64,000 nt of DNA from JBCFBK01 sp038562555. Lineage in GTDB: Bacteria; Bacteroidota; Bacteroidia; Bacteroidales; Prolixibacteraceae. Positions within the stretch are counted from its first letter, which is position 1; each line of letters begins with the position of its first letter. The translations under genes were made by a program, and so were the position numbers. Where the stretch lies: contig JBCFBK010000019.1 in assembly GCA_038562555.1 (NCBI GenBank), positions 1-64,000 of the forward strand, given 5' to 3'. The notes under the pieces are model-generated. The model had not been told where the DNA came from. It did not search any database and was given only the letters and a program-made list of their open reading frames with translations. Positions 20,185 to 28,671 of this stretch are shown here, one piece after another.

Positions 20185-20200
20185 GTTAACGCACTAAGTT
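20185..20200 (-). promoter_or_regulatory. Candidate GntR operator upstream of the MFS gene
   Basis: AACTTAGTGCGTTAAC on the minus strand, identical over 16 bp to 18895-18910. It occupies the bases between the predicted transcription start (about 20202) and the ATG at 20181. A bound regulator would block transcription. Confidence 0.72.
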
Positions 20201-20208
20201 ATTTTTAC

Positions 20209-20239
20209 CAAAAATACGAACTACTTTCATAAATGCAAA
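20209..20239 (-). promoter_or_regulatory. Promoter of the MFS gene
   Basis: Minus-strand TTTG (20236-20239), exactly 19 bp, then TATTTTTG (20209-20216): a full match to the Bacteroidota consensus TTTG-N19-TAnnTTTG. Confidence 0.75.
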
Positions 20240-20291
20240 TAAAATTGTTAATTTGTCCCTGAAACAAGCTGTTGTTATAAAACATACCTTT

Positions 20292-21059
20292 ATGAAAAAA
20301 GGACTCCCGAAATATATTGCCATCAGCAAAGAGCTCATACAAAAGATAGAAGCAGGCGAGTTTCTTCCCGGCGACAAAATCCCTTCAGAGAACGATTTGA
20401 TCAAAATGTACTCAATCAGCAATACGACAGCACGGAAAAGCTTACTGGAGCTTGAATTGCAGGGCTGGGCCAACCGGATCAAGGGAAAAGGTACTTTTGT
20501 GCTCAACCGCTCGGAAGACAAGCATCTGACACGTGTCTTGGGTTCCTTTAGTGCCATGAAGGAAAGCTTCAACGACAACCTGATCAGGGAAGGATTTACA
20601 CCCAAAAATATCCTGCTTGAAAAAACAGTATTTGAAAATGGGATTTCATCCAATATCAACAACCGCAACTATATTATTGAAGGTCCCGTCCTGAAAATCC
20701 ACCGGTTAAGATACGGAGATAATCTTTTGCTAAAGGATGAAACACGCTATATTTCGATGTCCGTCTGCCCAAGGATCAACCGGCTGGATTTAGATCAGCC
20801 TCTTATTTCCATTTATGAAGAAAATTATCACCTTGTCCTTGAAAATGTAGAGCGGACATTAAGCAATACCATTATTCTTCCGGGTGACGCAAATTCTTAT
20901 TTTGAGAATGAGGTCCCCATTGCGGTGTTCATTCTCGATGGCGCTATATTTTGCAACGACGGAAAAATTGTTGAAATTGAAAAATCTTTATACCGGGGTG
21001 ATAAATACAAGTTTTCAATCACGACAAAACCCCAGCTTTTTGTAAAGAAGGAGTCATGA
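20292..21059 (+). CDS. GntR-family transcriptional regulator (HutC/UTRA type)
   Basis: 255 residues. N-terminal winged helix-turn-helix (GEFLPGDKIPSENDLIKMYSISNTTARKSLLELELQGWANRIKGKGTFV, about 20-70) and a C-terminal UTRA effector domain (about 90-250, with the IHRLRYGDN and ETRYISMSVCP segments). HutC-type regulators sense small metabolites such as sugars or sugar phosphates. It is divergent from the MFS/isomerase/SusCD locus and is the likely binder of the two identical 16-bp sites found there. The ATG at 20292 begins the conserved KYIAISKEL region; an upstream ATG at 20253 adds a non-conserved extension. Confidence 0.93.
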   Translation: MKKGLPKYIAISKELIQKIEAGEFLPGDKIPSENDLIKMYSISNTTARKSLLELELQGWANRIKGKGTFVLNRSEDKHLTRVLGSFSAMKESFNDNLIREGFTPKNILLEKTVFENGISSNINNRNYIIEGPVLKIHRLRYGDNLLLKDETRYISMSVCPRINRLDLDQPLISIYEENYHLVLENVERTLSNTIILPGDANSYFENEVPIAVFILDGAIFCNDGKIVEIEKSLYRGDKYKFSITTKPQLFVKKES

Positions 21060-21093
21060 AGAATGTTTTTTCTGAGTTAGCCGTCAGAGGATT

Positions 21094-21126
21094 AAAACGC
21101 CACAGGTAACATGGATTACCTATGGC
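21094..21126. terminator. Bidirectional terminator between GntR and the binding-protein gene
   Basis: An 11-bp stem (GCCATAGGTAA / TTACCTGTGGC on the minus strand, one G-U pair) with T-runs on both outer sides. It serves the converging GntR gene and the lipoprotein gene. It lies inside the last codons of the long minus-strand frame, which argues that the true end of that gene is earlier. Confidence 0.75.
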
Positions 21127-21139
21127 ATTTTTCTTGTTC

Positions 21140-21729
21140 TCAGGTTGCCGCAAATGCCTGGCCCATGACCAGTTTTCCTTTTTCAGAAGGCGTATGCTGC
21201 AGCTGTAACGAGGTATTTTCACGAACATGGCGTTCCTTTCAAAGCCGGAAGCCATGACAGGAATTCCACCTTCCTCTTTTACATAAAGAGCTGCCAGATG
21301 ATTTTTAACAAGAACCTCCTCTCCTTTTAACCTCCTGGGAACGGGACGGTCAAAGCCGGCCAGCATCAATTTTTCCCTGTAATACGGTTTGGTCAGCGTT
21401 ACTTCCCTCACGAAAGGCGAAGAGGGCATATAGCCGCCGATCGCCATATGCAGTTTGTAATGGCTAAGCAGTTGTATGATCTCCCCCTGCGATCCTTTCA
21501 CCCAAACAACCTCTGCACTCAGTTCCTTTGCAAACTGCCTGACAAAATCAAGCTGATTGGCAACCGGCTCAACCGACGCGCCGGCAGCGGGGTCATAAGC
21601 CGACAGCCCGACTTTCAGGATCTTATTACGGGCATTCTGAAGCGTATCCTCCGAATCTTTCGGAAACCGGTCGCATGCAGTTAACAGGAGAAGTATCGCA
21701 TAAAAAATCACTAACGGTATGTTCTTCAT
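21140..21729 (-). pseudogene. Periplasmic solute-binding (SBP_bac_3-like) lipoprotein, apparent frameshift near the C-terminus
   Basis: Lipoprotein signal peptide (LLLLTAC), then ILKVGLSAYDPA and a domain resembling family 3 extracellular solute-binding proteins (LHMAIGGYMPSSPFVREVTLTKPYYREKLMLAG). After about residue 165 the ORF turns into basic, unrelated sequence and runs through a terminator to 21019. In another frame the DNA between about 21238 and 21140 encodes HVRENTSLQLQH followed by SEKGKLVMGQAFAAT and a TGA just before the terminator, resembling the expected C-terminus. I therefore infer a single-base shift near 21225-21240, either a real lesion or a sequence error. Coordinates give the inferred original gene. 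Confidence 0.55.
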
Positions 21730-21863
21730 CCAGCCTTTTTCTGTACATTGGTGATGAATTAAAACAACTGATTGATTCTAATTGTTGGGAAAAGAGAAAA
21801 CAGGATCGGCACCTGATTTTTTCAAACGCAAAAATGACCGGTATAGATTGTAAAATTTCAATA

Positions 21864-22202
21864 ATGAAGGAGGTACCAAAAGTTTTCTATGGGCTGGATC
21901 CCGGAGAAGAGATTATTTTCAGGGATTACCTGGCTGTTGAGCGGACCAGACTCGCCAACGAACGGACGCTTCTTTCGTATATCCGGACATCACTTTACCT
22001 GCTCCTGGGGGCAATTGCCTTTTTTCAACTCGAGGGGTTGGATAAGCTTAAATGGCTCGCCTATCCGTCGCTGGTACTTAGTGCTGTTTCGCTTGTCATT
22101 GGCATTTTGAAATACTACCGGTTAAAGAAAAGCTTAGGTTACACAATCAGTCGAAAGCAGGAGCATCGGGTGAATGAATCATCCAGGCAGCCCTACAAAT
22201 AA
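21864..22202 (+). CDS. DUF202 (YidH-like) small membrane protein
   Basis: 112 residues. The N-terminal RDYLAVERTRLANERTLLSYIRTSLYLLLGAIAFF segment is the DUF202/YidH signature, followed by a second hydrophobic helix (WLAYPSLVLSAVSLVIGILKYY). Function of the family is unknown; it is an inner-membrane protein. The ATG at 21864 (MKEVPK) is chosen; the open frame extends upstream through a 5' region that overlaps the start of the divergent lipoprotein. Confidence 0.88.
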   Translation: MKEVPKVFYGLDPGEEIIFRDYLAVERTRLANERTLLSYIRTSLYLLLGAIAFFQLEGLDKLKWLAYPSLVLSAVSLVIGILKYYRLKKSLGYTISRKQEHRVNESSRQPYK

Positions 22203-22240
22203 AAAGATATGCCAAAAGCACCGATGCCTGAAAGCAGACG

Positions 22241-22996
22241 TCATAATTTGTTATGAAGCAATTTATCGAGGAATTCCTCCTTATACTTCGGAGAAATCCT
22301 CAGCCTGGTCATGTCGGTCAACTCAACCATGCCACCTTCGGCTTTCAGATAACGGCTCACACAGTCGAGGTTGATCAGGTGTGAGCGATGTATCCGGAAA
22401 AATCCATGAGGCACCAGCAACTGGTCAAATTCAAGTAACGTGCGGCTGATCAATACCGAAGTGCCGTCTTTGTAATGGACCCGCGAATAATTGCGGTCTC
22501 CTTCGCACCTGATTATATTTTTAACTTTGATGATTGCAAAGCCATCCATTTCGGGCAGGGCAATGGTAGGTTCCTTCTCCTCCTTCACTTCAATGCGGTT
22601 TTTAAGCATCTCAATCTGGTTCTTGCTGTACCGCAGAGGAATATCCTTAATCCGCCGAATGGTCGATTTCACATTTTCCAGGAGCACCGGCTTCAGAATA
22701 TAGTCGAATGCAAAATATTTAAATGCCTTAATGGCATAGTCGCTGTAGGAAGTAGTAAAAATAAGACGAAAGTTAACCTCCGCCAGCTGGTCAATCAGAT
22801 CAAACCCGGTTCCGTCGTGCATCTCAATGTCCAGAAAAACCAGATCCGGTTTTACTGAACGAATTAAGCTGACTCCGGCATCGACCGAATCGGCTTCTCC
22901 CATCACTTCAATCTCGGAGAAGTTCTGTTCAAAGATATGCGACAACACCCGTCTGGCTAGTTTGTCATCATCAATTATTACAGTACGGTAAATCAT
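22241..22996 (-). CDS. LytTR-type response regulator
   Basis: 251 residues. An N-terminal receiver domain with the acidic pair (IIDDD at 8-12), phospho-acceptor Asp in VFLDIEM (about 56), the Thr/Ser and Lys positions (FTTSY, YILKP) and a C-terminal LytTR DNA-binding domain (residues about 150-250, IIRCEGDRNYSRVHYKDG and GFFRIHRSHLINLD). LytTR regulators usually work with a histidine kinase of the LytS/His_kinase family; none is present beside it. It converges with the DUF202 gene. Confidence 0.93.
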   Translation of the reverse strand: MIYRTVIIDDDKLARRVLSHIFEQNFSEIEVMGEADSVDAGVSLIRSVKPDLVFLDIEMHDGTGFDLIDQLAEVNFRLIFTTSYSDYAIKAFKYFAFDYILKPVLLENVKSTIRRIKDIPLRYSKNQIEMLKNRIEVKEEKEPTIALPEMDGFAIIKVKNIIRCEGDRNYSRVHYKDGTSVLISRTLLEFDQLLVPHGFFRIHRSHLINLDCVSRYLKAEGGMVELTDMTRLRISPKYKEEFLDKLLHNKL

Positions 22997-23161
22997 TCGT
23001 GGCTAATTTCTGGCATTTAAAACTATATAAAAAATTTGAATTGAACATGTCAAAATATGAAATTGACATGATTTTCGATATATCCCGGTTGAAACCGACG
23101 ACCGGGATCGCATTATCCTGCGGAAGTGCGGCCCCCTCCACCCAAATTCCTTTAATATATT

Positions 23162-23169
23162 TACCTTTG
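23162..23169 (+). promoter_or_regulatory. -7 box of the tsaB promoter
   Basis: TACCTTTG, a full match to TAnnTTTG, 16 bp before the ATG at 23186; the leader would be only about 10 nt. No clear -33 TTTG. Confidence 0.55.
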
Positions 23170-23185
23170 TTCCAAAAATTATACG

Positions 23186-23890
23186 ATGTTTTATATTTTA
23201 AATTTGGAATCATCAACCGAAGTGTGCAGCGTTGCACTCACAAAGAACGGAGTGTTATACGACCTGATGGAAAATGCAGAGGGGATGAATCATGCCAGGC
23301 TAATGGGTGCCTATGTACAGGAAATTATAAACAGGAATAAGTTGAATTTTGACATGCTTTCGGCAGTGGCAGTAAGCATGGGACCGGGATCATACACCGG
23401 CCTGCGAATAGGCGTATCGCTTGCAAAGGGAATCTGTTATGCCAATGCTATTCCGCTGATCGCGGTCAGTCCGCTCCAGGCCATGAGTTCCTTTATCATA
23501 GAGAATAAAAGCCGCTGGAACCTGCCTGATTCCGGTGAAGCGGCTTTTTGTCCCATGATCGATGCACGAAGAATGGAAGTTTATATGGCCCTTTACGATA
23601 TTAATAATCAGGAACTGGAAGGCGTATCGACAAAAATAGTCAATGAAAATTCTTTTCAGGAATTGCTGGAGCAACAAACGGTGGTCTTTTTCGGGAACGG
23701 CTCTGACAAACTTAACAAGCTTATCACCCATAAAAATGCTGTTTTCGTACCCAACATAAAAACTTCGGCACAGTTTATGTGTTCTTTAGCGAACAGAGCA
23801 TTTGAAAACAAACAATTTGTGGATCTGGCTTATTTTGAACCTTTTTACTTAAAGGATTTCATTGCCGGAGTGCCTAAAAAAACATTTTAA
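23186..23890 (+). CDS. tsaB: tRNA threonylcarbamoyladenosine biosynthesis protein TsaB
   Basis: 234 residues of the YeaZ/TsaB family: ILNLESSTEVCSVALTKNG at the N-terminus, the HARLMGAYVQEII region and the SMGPGSYTGLRIGVSLAKGICYANAIPLIAVSPLQAM block that forms the ASKHA-fold core. It works with TsaD, TsaC and TsaE to make t6A37 in ANN-decoding tRNAs in the cytoplasm. It is followed 4 bp later by a DUF3108 gene, probably co-transcribed. Confidence 0.95.
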   Translation: MFYILNLESSTEVCSVALTKNGVLYDLMENAEGMNHARLMGAYVQEIINRNKLNFDMLSAVAVSMGPGSYTGLRIGVSLAKGICYANAIPLIAVSPLQAMSSFIIENKSRWNLPDSGEAAFCPMIDARRMEVYMALYDINNQELEGVSTKIVNENSFQELLEQQTVVFFGNGSDKLNKLITHKNAVFVPNIKTSAQFMCSLANRAFENKQFVDLAYFEPFYLKDFIAGVPKKTF

Positions 23891-23894
23891 GATC

Positions 23895-24632
23895 ATGAGG
23901 AAAATATTATTCATCCTGTTATTACTTCCGGCTTTCCAGTCTTCAGCGCAACCTGCTGAAAAACTGAAATATGACCTGAGGTACAGCGTATTTAAAGGCG
24001 GGGAGGCAACACTGACTGCAACAAATACCAGCTACGAGAACAAACCGGCCATACACTATCATTTGGAAGGAAAAACAACCGGAGTGACCGACCGGCTTTT
24101 CAGCGTCCATGATATTTACGAAAGTTGGGTAAACCCGAAATCAACACTACCCTATAAGTTCATTCGCAATGTCAAGGAACGGAATTACCGTTATTACAAC
24201 GAAACCCGTTTTTTTCAAGACAAGGACTCATTGGTCAGCACACGTTCGGGCGGGAAAAAGGTTCCACATAATATGGTCGATATCCTCGCTGCTTTCTTTT
24301 ACCTGCGTCAACACAATTACCTGGATAAGCTCGACCACGGGGAAGAATTTACGATCCCGGTTTATCATGCCGATGAACATTTCATGATGACCGTTAAATA
24401 CCTGGGTACAGAAAAAATCAAGTCGAAATTCGGAACGAAAGAATGCCATGTGATTTCGCCACGAGTTGATAAGGGGAAATTGTTAAAACGTTCGGACGGC
24501 CTGAAGTTTTATATCACCAAAGACGAAGATCGGGTACCATTGCTCCTCGAATTTGACATGGTAATCGGATCGATGAAGTGCGAGCTGGACTCCTACCGGA
24601 AAAACGGTGTTAATCAAATGAAAAAGAAATAA
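23895..24632 (+). CDS. DUF3108-domain secreted protein
   Basis: 245 residues with a signal peptide (MRKILFILLLLPAFQSSAQ) and a beta-rich DUF3108 domain (LKYDLRYSVFKGGEATLTATNTSYENKPAIHYHLEGKT). The family is common in Bacteroidota and Proteobacteria and has no firmly assigned role. Start ATG at 23895 lies 4 bp after the tsaB stop, so the two are co-transcribed; an upstream ATG at 23862 would overlap tsaB and add a non-signal extension. Confidence 0.85.
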   Translation: MRKILFILLLLPAFQSSAQPAEKLKYDLRYSVFKGGEATLTATNTSYENKPAIHYHLEGKTTGVTDRLFSVHDIYESWVNPKSTLPYKFIRNVKERNYRYYNETRFFQDKDSLVSTRSGGKKVPHNMVDILAAFFYLRQHNYLDKLDHGEEFTIPVYHADEHFMMTVKYLGTEKIKSKFGTKECHVISPRVDKGKLLKRSDGLKFYITKDEDRVPLLLEFDMVIGSMKCELDSYRKNGVNQMKKK

Positions 24633-24689
24633 ATAACCCGCTGTAAATCAAAATAACTGTTGCTATTCTGCCGTTTTTCATTTTTTTAC

Positions 24690-24697
24690 TACTTTTG
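24690..24697 (+). promoter_or_regulatory. -7 box of the efp promoter
   Basis: TACTTTTG, matching TAnnTTTG, 36 bp before the efp start, in a T-rich upstream region. Confidence 0.6.
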
Positions 24698-24733
24698 CGC
24701 CATTCAAAAAAATAATAAACAAGAAAACAAAAT

Positions 24734-25303
24734 ATGGCAACAACAGCTGATTTTAAGAATGGACTGACAATTGAATTTAACGATCAACTTTATACGATCA
24801 CACAGTTTCAGCACGTGAAACCAGGTAAAGGACCGGCCTTTGTCCGGACAAAACTGAAAAACATCAAGACCGGAAAAGTGATCGACAACACGTTTAATGC
24901 AGGAGTAAAGATAAATACGGTTCGGGTGGAGCGCAGGCCCTACCAGTACCTTTACCGGGACGAGGTAGGCTTCAATTTTATGCATACCGAAACATTCGAG
25001 CAGGTCTCCATTTCGCCTGACATGATTGAAAATGCCGACCTGATGAAGGAAGGTCAGATCATTGAAATCAATTTTCATGCTGAAACTGAAACTCCGCTTA
25101 CTGCAGAACTTCCTCCCTTTGTTGAATTAGAAGTGACACAAACTTTTCAGGCGGAAAAAGGAAATACCGCCAGCTCCACCGCATTGAAGGCCGCTACCGT
25201 TGAAACGGGCGCAGAAATCATGGTACCGCTTTTCATCACTGAAGGAGAAATTATCAAGGTCGACACCCGCGACAGAAGCTACAGCGAACGCGTCAAAAAA
25301 TAA
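24734..25303 (+). CDS. efp: Elongation factor P
   Basis: 189 residues, the usual EF-P length, with KOW-like domain I, and OB domains II and III (the family signature at about 150-185, TGAEIMVPLFITEGEIIKVDTRD). EF-P binds the ribosome E site and relieves stalling at polyproline stretches. The loop residue that is modified in other species is Lys32 in HVKPGKGPAF. The gene has its own promoter and terminator and so is monocistronic. Confidence 0.98.
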   Translation: MATTADFKNGLTIEFNDQLYTITQFQHVKPGKGPAFVRTKLKNIKTGKVIDNTFNAGVKINTVRVERRPYQYLYRDEVGFNFMHTETFEQVSISPDMIENADLMKEGQIIEINFHAETETPLTAELPPFVELEVTQTFQAEKGNTASSTALKAATVETGAEIMVPLFITEGEIIKVDTRDRSYSERVKK

Positions 25304-25313
25304 GTTTAAAAAG

Positions 25314-25340
25314 ATCCCGCAGTATAGCGGGATTTTTTTT
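25314..25340. terminator. Bidirectional terminator between efp and tyrS
   Basis: ATCCCGC / GCGGGAT 7-bp stem with a 6-nt loop, eight T on the plus side and five T on the minus side. It serves both converging genes. Confidence 0.88.
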
Positions 25341-26631
25341 ACTCTGCAATCAGCAGAAAATAATTCTTTTTCCCTTTCTGAATCAGGATATATTTTTCAC
25401 CGATCAGAAAGCTTTTATCCACCAATAGCTCCTGAGAAGCTGCCTTTCCCTTGTTTATGCTCAGCCCGTTGCCCTGAATGGTACGTCTGAGTTCACCTTT
25501 TGAAGGAAAAACCGGCGCCTGATCGGTCAGCAGATCGATAACAGGAATCCCCTTTTCAAGCAATTCTCCGGAAACTTTATATTGAGGCACGCCTTCAAAA
25601 ACAGAAAGAAAGGTTTGTTCATCCAGTTTTCTCAGTGTTTCGGCAGTACCACTCCCAAACAGGATCCTCGAAGCTTCAACAGCCATTTCCAGATCGGCAT
25701 GCGAATGTACCATGACTGTTATTTCCTCGGCCAGCTTTTTCTGCAATTCGCGCAGATGAGGCGCCTGCTTGTGTTGTGCAACCCGATCTTCAATTTCCTG
25801 TTTACTCAGCAGGGTAAATATCTTAATATACCGTTCGGCGTCTTCATCCGACGTATTCAACCAGAACTGGTAAAAGCGGTAAGGTGAGGTCAGGCGGGCA
25901 TCAAGCCATACATTTCCCGACTCAGTTTTCCCGAATTTTGTGCCGTCGGCCTTGGTAATCAGCGGACAGGTCATGGCAAAAGCTTCGCCTCCTTCTTTCC
26001 GCCTGATCAGCTCCGTTCCTGTCGTAATATTGCCCCACTGATCCGAGCCACCCATTTGTAATTTACAGTTCCTTGTGCGGTACAGGTGGAGAAAATCGGT
26101 TCCCTGCACGAGCTGATAGGAGAACTCTGTAAAAGACATCCCGGCATTTCCTTCTTCTCCGAGCCTTTTTTTCACGCTGTCTTTCGACATCATATAATTA
26201 ACCGTGATATGCTTTCCGATATCCCGGATAAAATCCAGAAAACTATACTCCTTCATCCAGTCGTAATTATTCACCATTTCAGCGACATTTGGAATGTCAG
26301 ATTCAAAATCGAGAAAGCGCGACAGCTGATTTTTTATGCATTCCTGGTTATGACGAAGCGTAGTCTCATCAAGCAGGTTTCTTTCCTGTGATTTTCCGGA
26401 AGGATCGCCGATCATACCTGTGGCACCGCCGATCAACGCAATTGGTTTATGTCCACAAAGCTGTAGGTGTTTCAGCATCATCACCCCTACAAGGTGTCCG
26501 ATATGCAATGAATCGGCAGTCGGATCGATCCCGACGTAAGCCGTGGTCATTTCTCTTCCCAGTTGCTCCCTGGTACCGGGCATCATATCGTGGATCATGC
26601 CCCTCCAGGTCAGTTCATCAACAAAATTCAT
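25339..26631 (-). CDS. tyrS: Tyrosyl-tRNA synthetase
   Basis: 430 residues. Class I synthetase with HIGH at 43-46, the tyrosine-binding segment SDQWGNI (about 196-202), a KFGKT loop at 232-236 in place of KMSKS, as is usual for bacterial TyrRS, and a C-terminal S4 RNA-binding domain (SKGELRRTIQGNGLSINKGKA). It charges tRNA-Tyr with tyrosine. It converges with efp. Confidence 0.98.
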   Translation of the reverse strand: MNFVDELTWRGMIHDMMPGTREQLGREMTTAYVGIDPTADSLHIGHLVGVMMLKHLQLCGHKPIALIGGATGMIGDPSGKSQERNLLDETTLRHNQECIKNQLSRFLDFESDIPNVAEMVNNYDWMKEYSFLDFIRDIGKHITVNYMMSKDSVKKRLGEEGNAGMSFTEFSYQLVQGTDFLHLYRTRNCKLQMGGSDQWGNITTGTELIRRKEGGEAFAMTCPLITKADGTKFGKTESGNVWLDARLTSPYRFYQFWLNTSDEDAERYIKIFTLLSKQEIEDRVAQHKQAPHLRELQKKLAEEITVMVHSHADLEMAVEASRILFGSGTAETLRKLDEQTFLSVFEGVPQYKVSGELLEKGIPVIDLLTDQAPVFPSKGELRRTIQGNGLSINKGKAASQELLVDKSFLIGEKYILIQKGKKNYFLLIAE

Positions 26632-26798
26632 TTGTGTACGATTTACTTTTTACAATTTCATTTCCTTGCCGGTAACAAAGCCAGGACACGTTCGCCTATT
26701 TCGCGTCAGGCAAAGAAATCCGGGCAAAGATATAAAAATGAACCGTCAGACTTTAATAAACATTTTAAAATTAAGCGGGTGGATTTGGCCGCGCCCGT

Positions 26799-27839
26799 TT
26801 AAGCAATATTGAATACCAGGGCGTTGGTAAAAACTATAACCAGGATCACCGTCAGGATGATACTGTAAATAGTTGCAAGCATCAGAAACTTGACGAGCGT
26901 TTTCATGTAACCCTGTTTATAAAAACGCAGAGACGCCATATAAATATAAACCGGAATGACCCATAATAACCAGAGGGACAAAAGTCCCGTTGCTCCGGGG
27001 AACAGCAGATTGATCGCCAACACCAGACCCAGCAAAAGAAACATAAATGAATGCAGATGAACCGAAAAAACCAGATGCCTGATATAATAGACTTTCTGCC
27101 TGAAATAAAACAACTTCAAAAACAGCGCAAATAAAGGAAGCAGAATAAACGATGCCCACGACAGGTATTTCAGCATACTGGCCACCAGGTGATCAGGAGA
27201 ACGAATAATATTAATCATGTTGATCAGTTGTTCCCGATCGCTCTGATCGGTTGTTTCACCCAGTTTCTCTTCAAGCCGGGATGCAACCGAAAGCATTGAT
27301 TCCCGGATGTTACCGCTGCCCAGTGTCACAATCATGCCGTTAATATCAACATCTCCTGAAACCGTACCGGACGTATCTTTATCCATGACAAGCGCCTCCT
27401 TCTGCGAGGCGGAATCGGAAAGGCTTTTCTGAATTGAATCTGAAGTTATCGTTTCCCCAAGACCAGGAAGAGGGGCATCGAGGACCTGTTTCAACCCCTT
27501 GTTCGTCCAGATCTCCAGCAACAAAAACAGGAAGAAACTCAGGAATATGAAAATCCGGAGCGGTGGAGCGTACCTGGCTCTTCTTCCCTTAAAGAACTCA
27601 ACAGTTAAGAAGCCCGGCCTCAAAAGCAAATCACGAAAAGTATGAAAAAACCTGGAATCGAATGAGAAAAAATTGCCCATAAAATCGTAAAATACAAATC
27701 CCATAGGCCGGTCAAATTCAGTGGCCGACTGACCGCAGGAAGGACAATAATATCCCTGAAACTCCTGATCGCAGTTTGGACAGGCATGTATTCCCAGGTC
27801 TGCAACCGGCAGTTTACTCGTTTTAAACCACTTTTTCAT
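26799..27839 (-). CDS. DUF3667 membrane protein with zinc ribbon
   Basis: 346 residues: an N-terminal rubredoxin-like zinc ribbon (CPNCDQEFQGYYCPSCGQ, about 16-33), the DUF3667 segment (FFHTFRDLLLRPGFLTVEFFKGRRARYAPPLR), and four or five transmembrane helices in the C-terminal half. Function unknown; the family is typical of Bacteroidota. The start overlaps the end of the CvpA gene by 17 bp (both minus strand), so the two are translationally coupled. Confidence 0.85.
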   Translation of the reverse strand: MKKWFKTSKLPVADLGIHACPNCDQEFQGYYCPSCGQSATEFDRPMGFVFYDFMGNFFSFDSRFFHTFRDLLLRPGFLTVEFFKGRRARYAPPLRIFIFLSFFLFLLLEIWTNKGLKQVLDAPLPGLGETITSDSIQKSLSDSASQKEALVMDKDTSGTVSGDVDINGMIVTLGSGNIRESMLSVASRLEEKLGETTDQSDREQLINMINIIRSPDHLVASMLKYLSWASFILLPLFALFLKLFYFRQKVYYIRHLVFSVHLHSFMFLLLGLVLAINLLFPGATGLLSLWLLWVIPVYIYMASLRFYKQGYMKTLVKFLMLATIYSIILTVILVIVFTNALVFNIA

Positions 27840-28353
27840 CGTTCTTGTCTTCTTTTGCAGGTATACCTTCATTCCTGAACTCGAGAAAAGGGAACAGGGA
27901 TGGTGCGAAATTTTTAAGCGGTTCATAGACCTGCGAATTCTTCTTGTCTTCGCCTGAAATAATCTCGTTATCACTGTCAAAACGATCAAAAAGAACCAGC
28001 AGAATACTCAAAATGAAGGCTGCTTTCAAAATCCCAAAAAACAAACCGGCCACATGGTTCAGGAATCCCAGGGCAATGGCATCCACTAACTTATCCAAAG
28101 CCATCCCGATAAGATGAACAACAAGAACAATGATCAGTAAGGTTATAAAAAAGGAGATCAGGTTCAGGTGTTCCGGATGCCATGAAAATGTATTTTCAAT
28201 AAATCCGGCGATGTAACCGGAAAAATGGATCCCGCCCCACACGCCCAGAATCAACGCCGCAAGCGAGGCAAGTTCATAAATAAAACCCTTTATGAAACCG
28301 CGTATCGCAGCAACAAAAAGTAAAAGCCCGAGCAAAATGTCGATGTAGTTCAT
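27823..28353 (-). CDS. CvpA-family inner-membrane protein
   Basis: 176 residues with four transmembrane helices; the first (MNYIDILLGLLLFVAAIRGFIKGFIYELASLAALILGVWGG) is the CvpA signature. CvpA is linked to colicin V production and to envelope homeostasis in other bacteria. The ATG at 28353 begins the family pattern; the open frame extends 37 codons upstream without similarity. Followed by DUF3667 with a 17-bp overlap. Confidence 0.9.
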   Translation of the reverse strand: MNYIDILLGLLLFVAAIRGFIKGFIYELASLAALILGVWGGIHFSGYIAGFIENTFSWHPEHLNLISFFITLLIIVLVVHLIGMALDKLVDAIALGFLNHVAGLFFGILKAAFILSILLVLFDRFDSDNEIISGEDKKNSQVYEPLKNFAPSLFPFLEFRNEGIPAKEDKNDEKVV

Positions 28354-28671
28354 GTTTTGTGAATATGGTAAAATTGAAAACTGCCTAATTGTTAATCTGC
28401 AAGTTCGTTCCCCGCCGGCGGCCTTTCCTGCAAAAATAGAAAATTTATCCGCCCTGCACTGCAACGCGATTTAAAAAAGAAAAGCTTTCCCGAAAAGAAA
28501 ATAACTGGCCTTCAGAACGATGTCCACGTCTGGCGGATTAATTAACCGGAAACCGGAAAAAATTATCCCGCGCAGACCATGTGTTCAACTTAATTTTAAA
28601 ATAAACACAGAGAAATTTACCATCTTTATCCTGAAAAAAGTAATTTCGTTTTGAACAGAAAATAACATTCT
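28354..28671. other. Divergent intergenic region, no gene seen
   Basis: 318 bp between the CvpA gene (minus) and the GH3 gene (plus). It has no coding potential. A TATTTTTG box on the minus strand (28431-28438) is a likely -7 element for the CvpA/DUF3667 unit. I see no terminator, repeat or conserved RNA. Confidence 0.6.

Noticed and set aside
20186..20668. Minus-strand frame antisense to the GntR gene
   Set aside because: It is antisense to the winged-helix region, has no domain pattern and covers the promoter region.
26632..26812. Several short plus-strand frames before and over the tyrS start
   Set aside because: They overlap each other in different phases and are antisense to tyrS; typical shadows.
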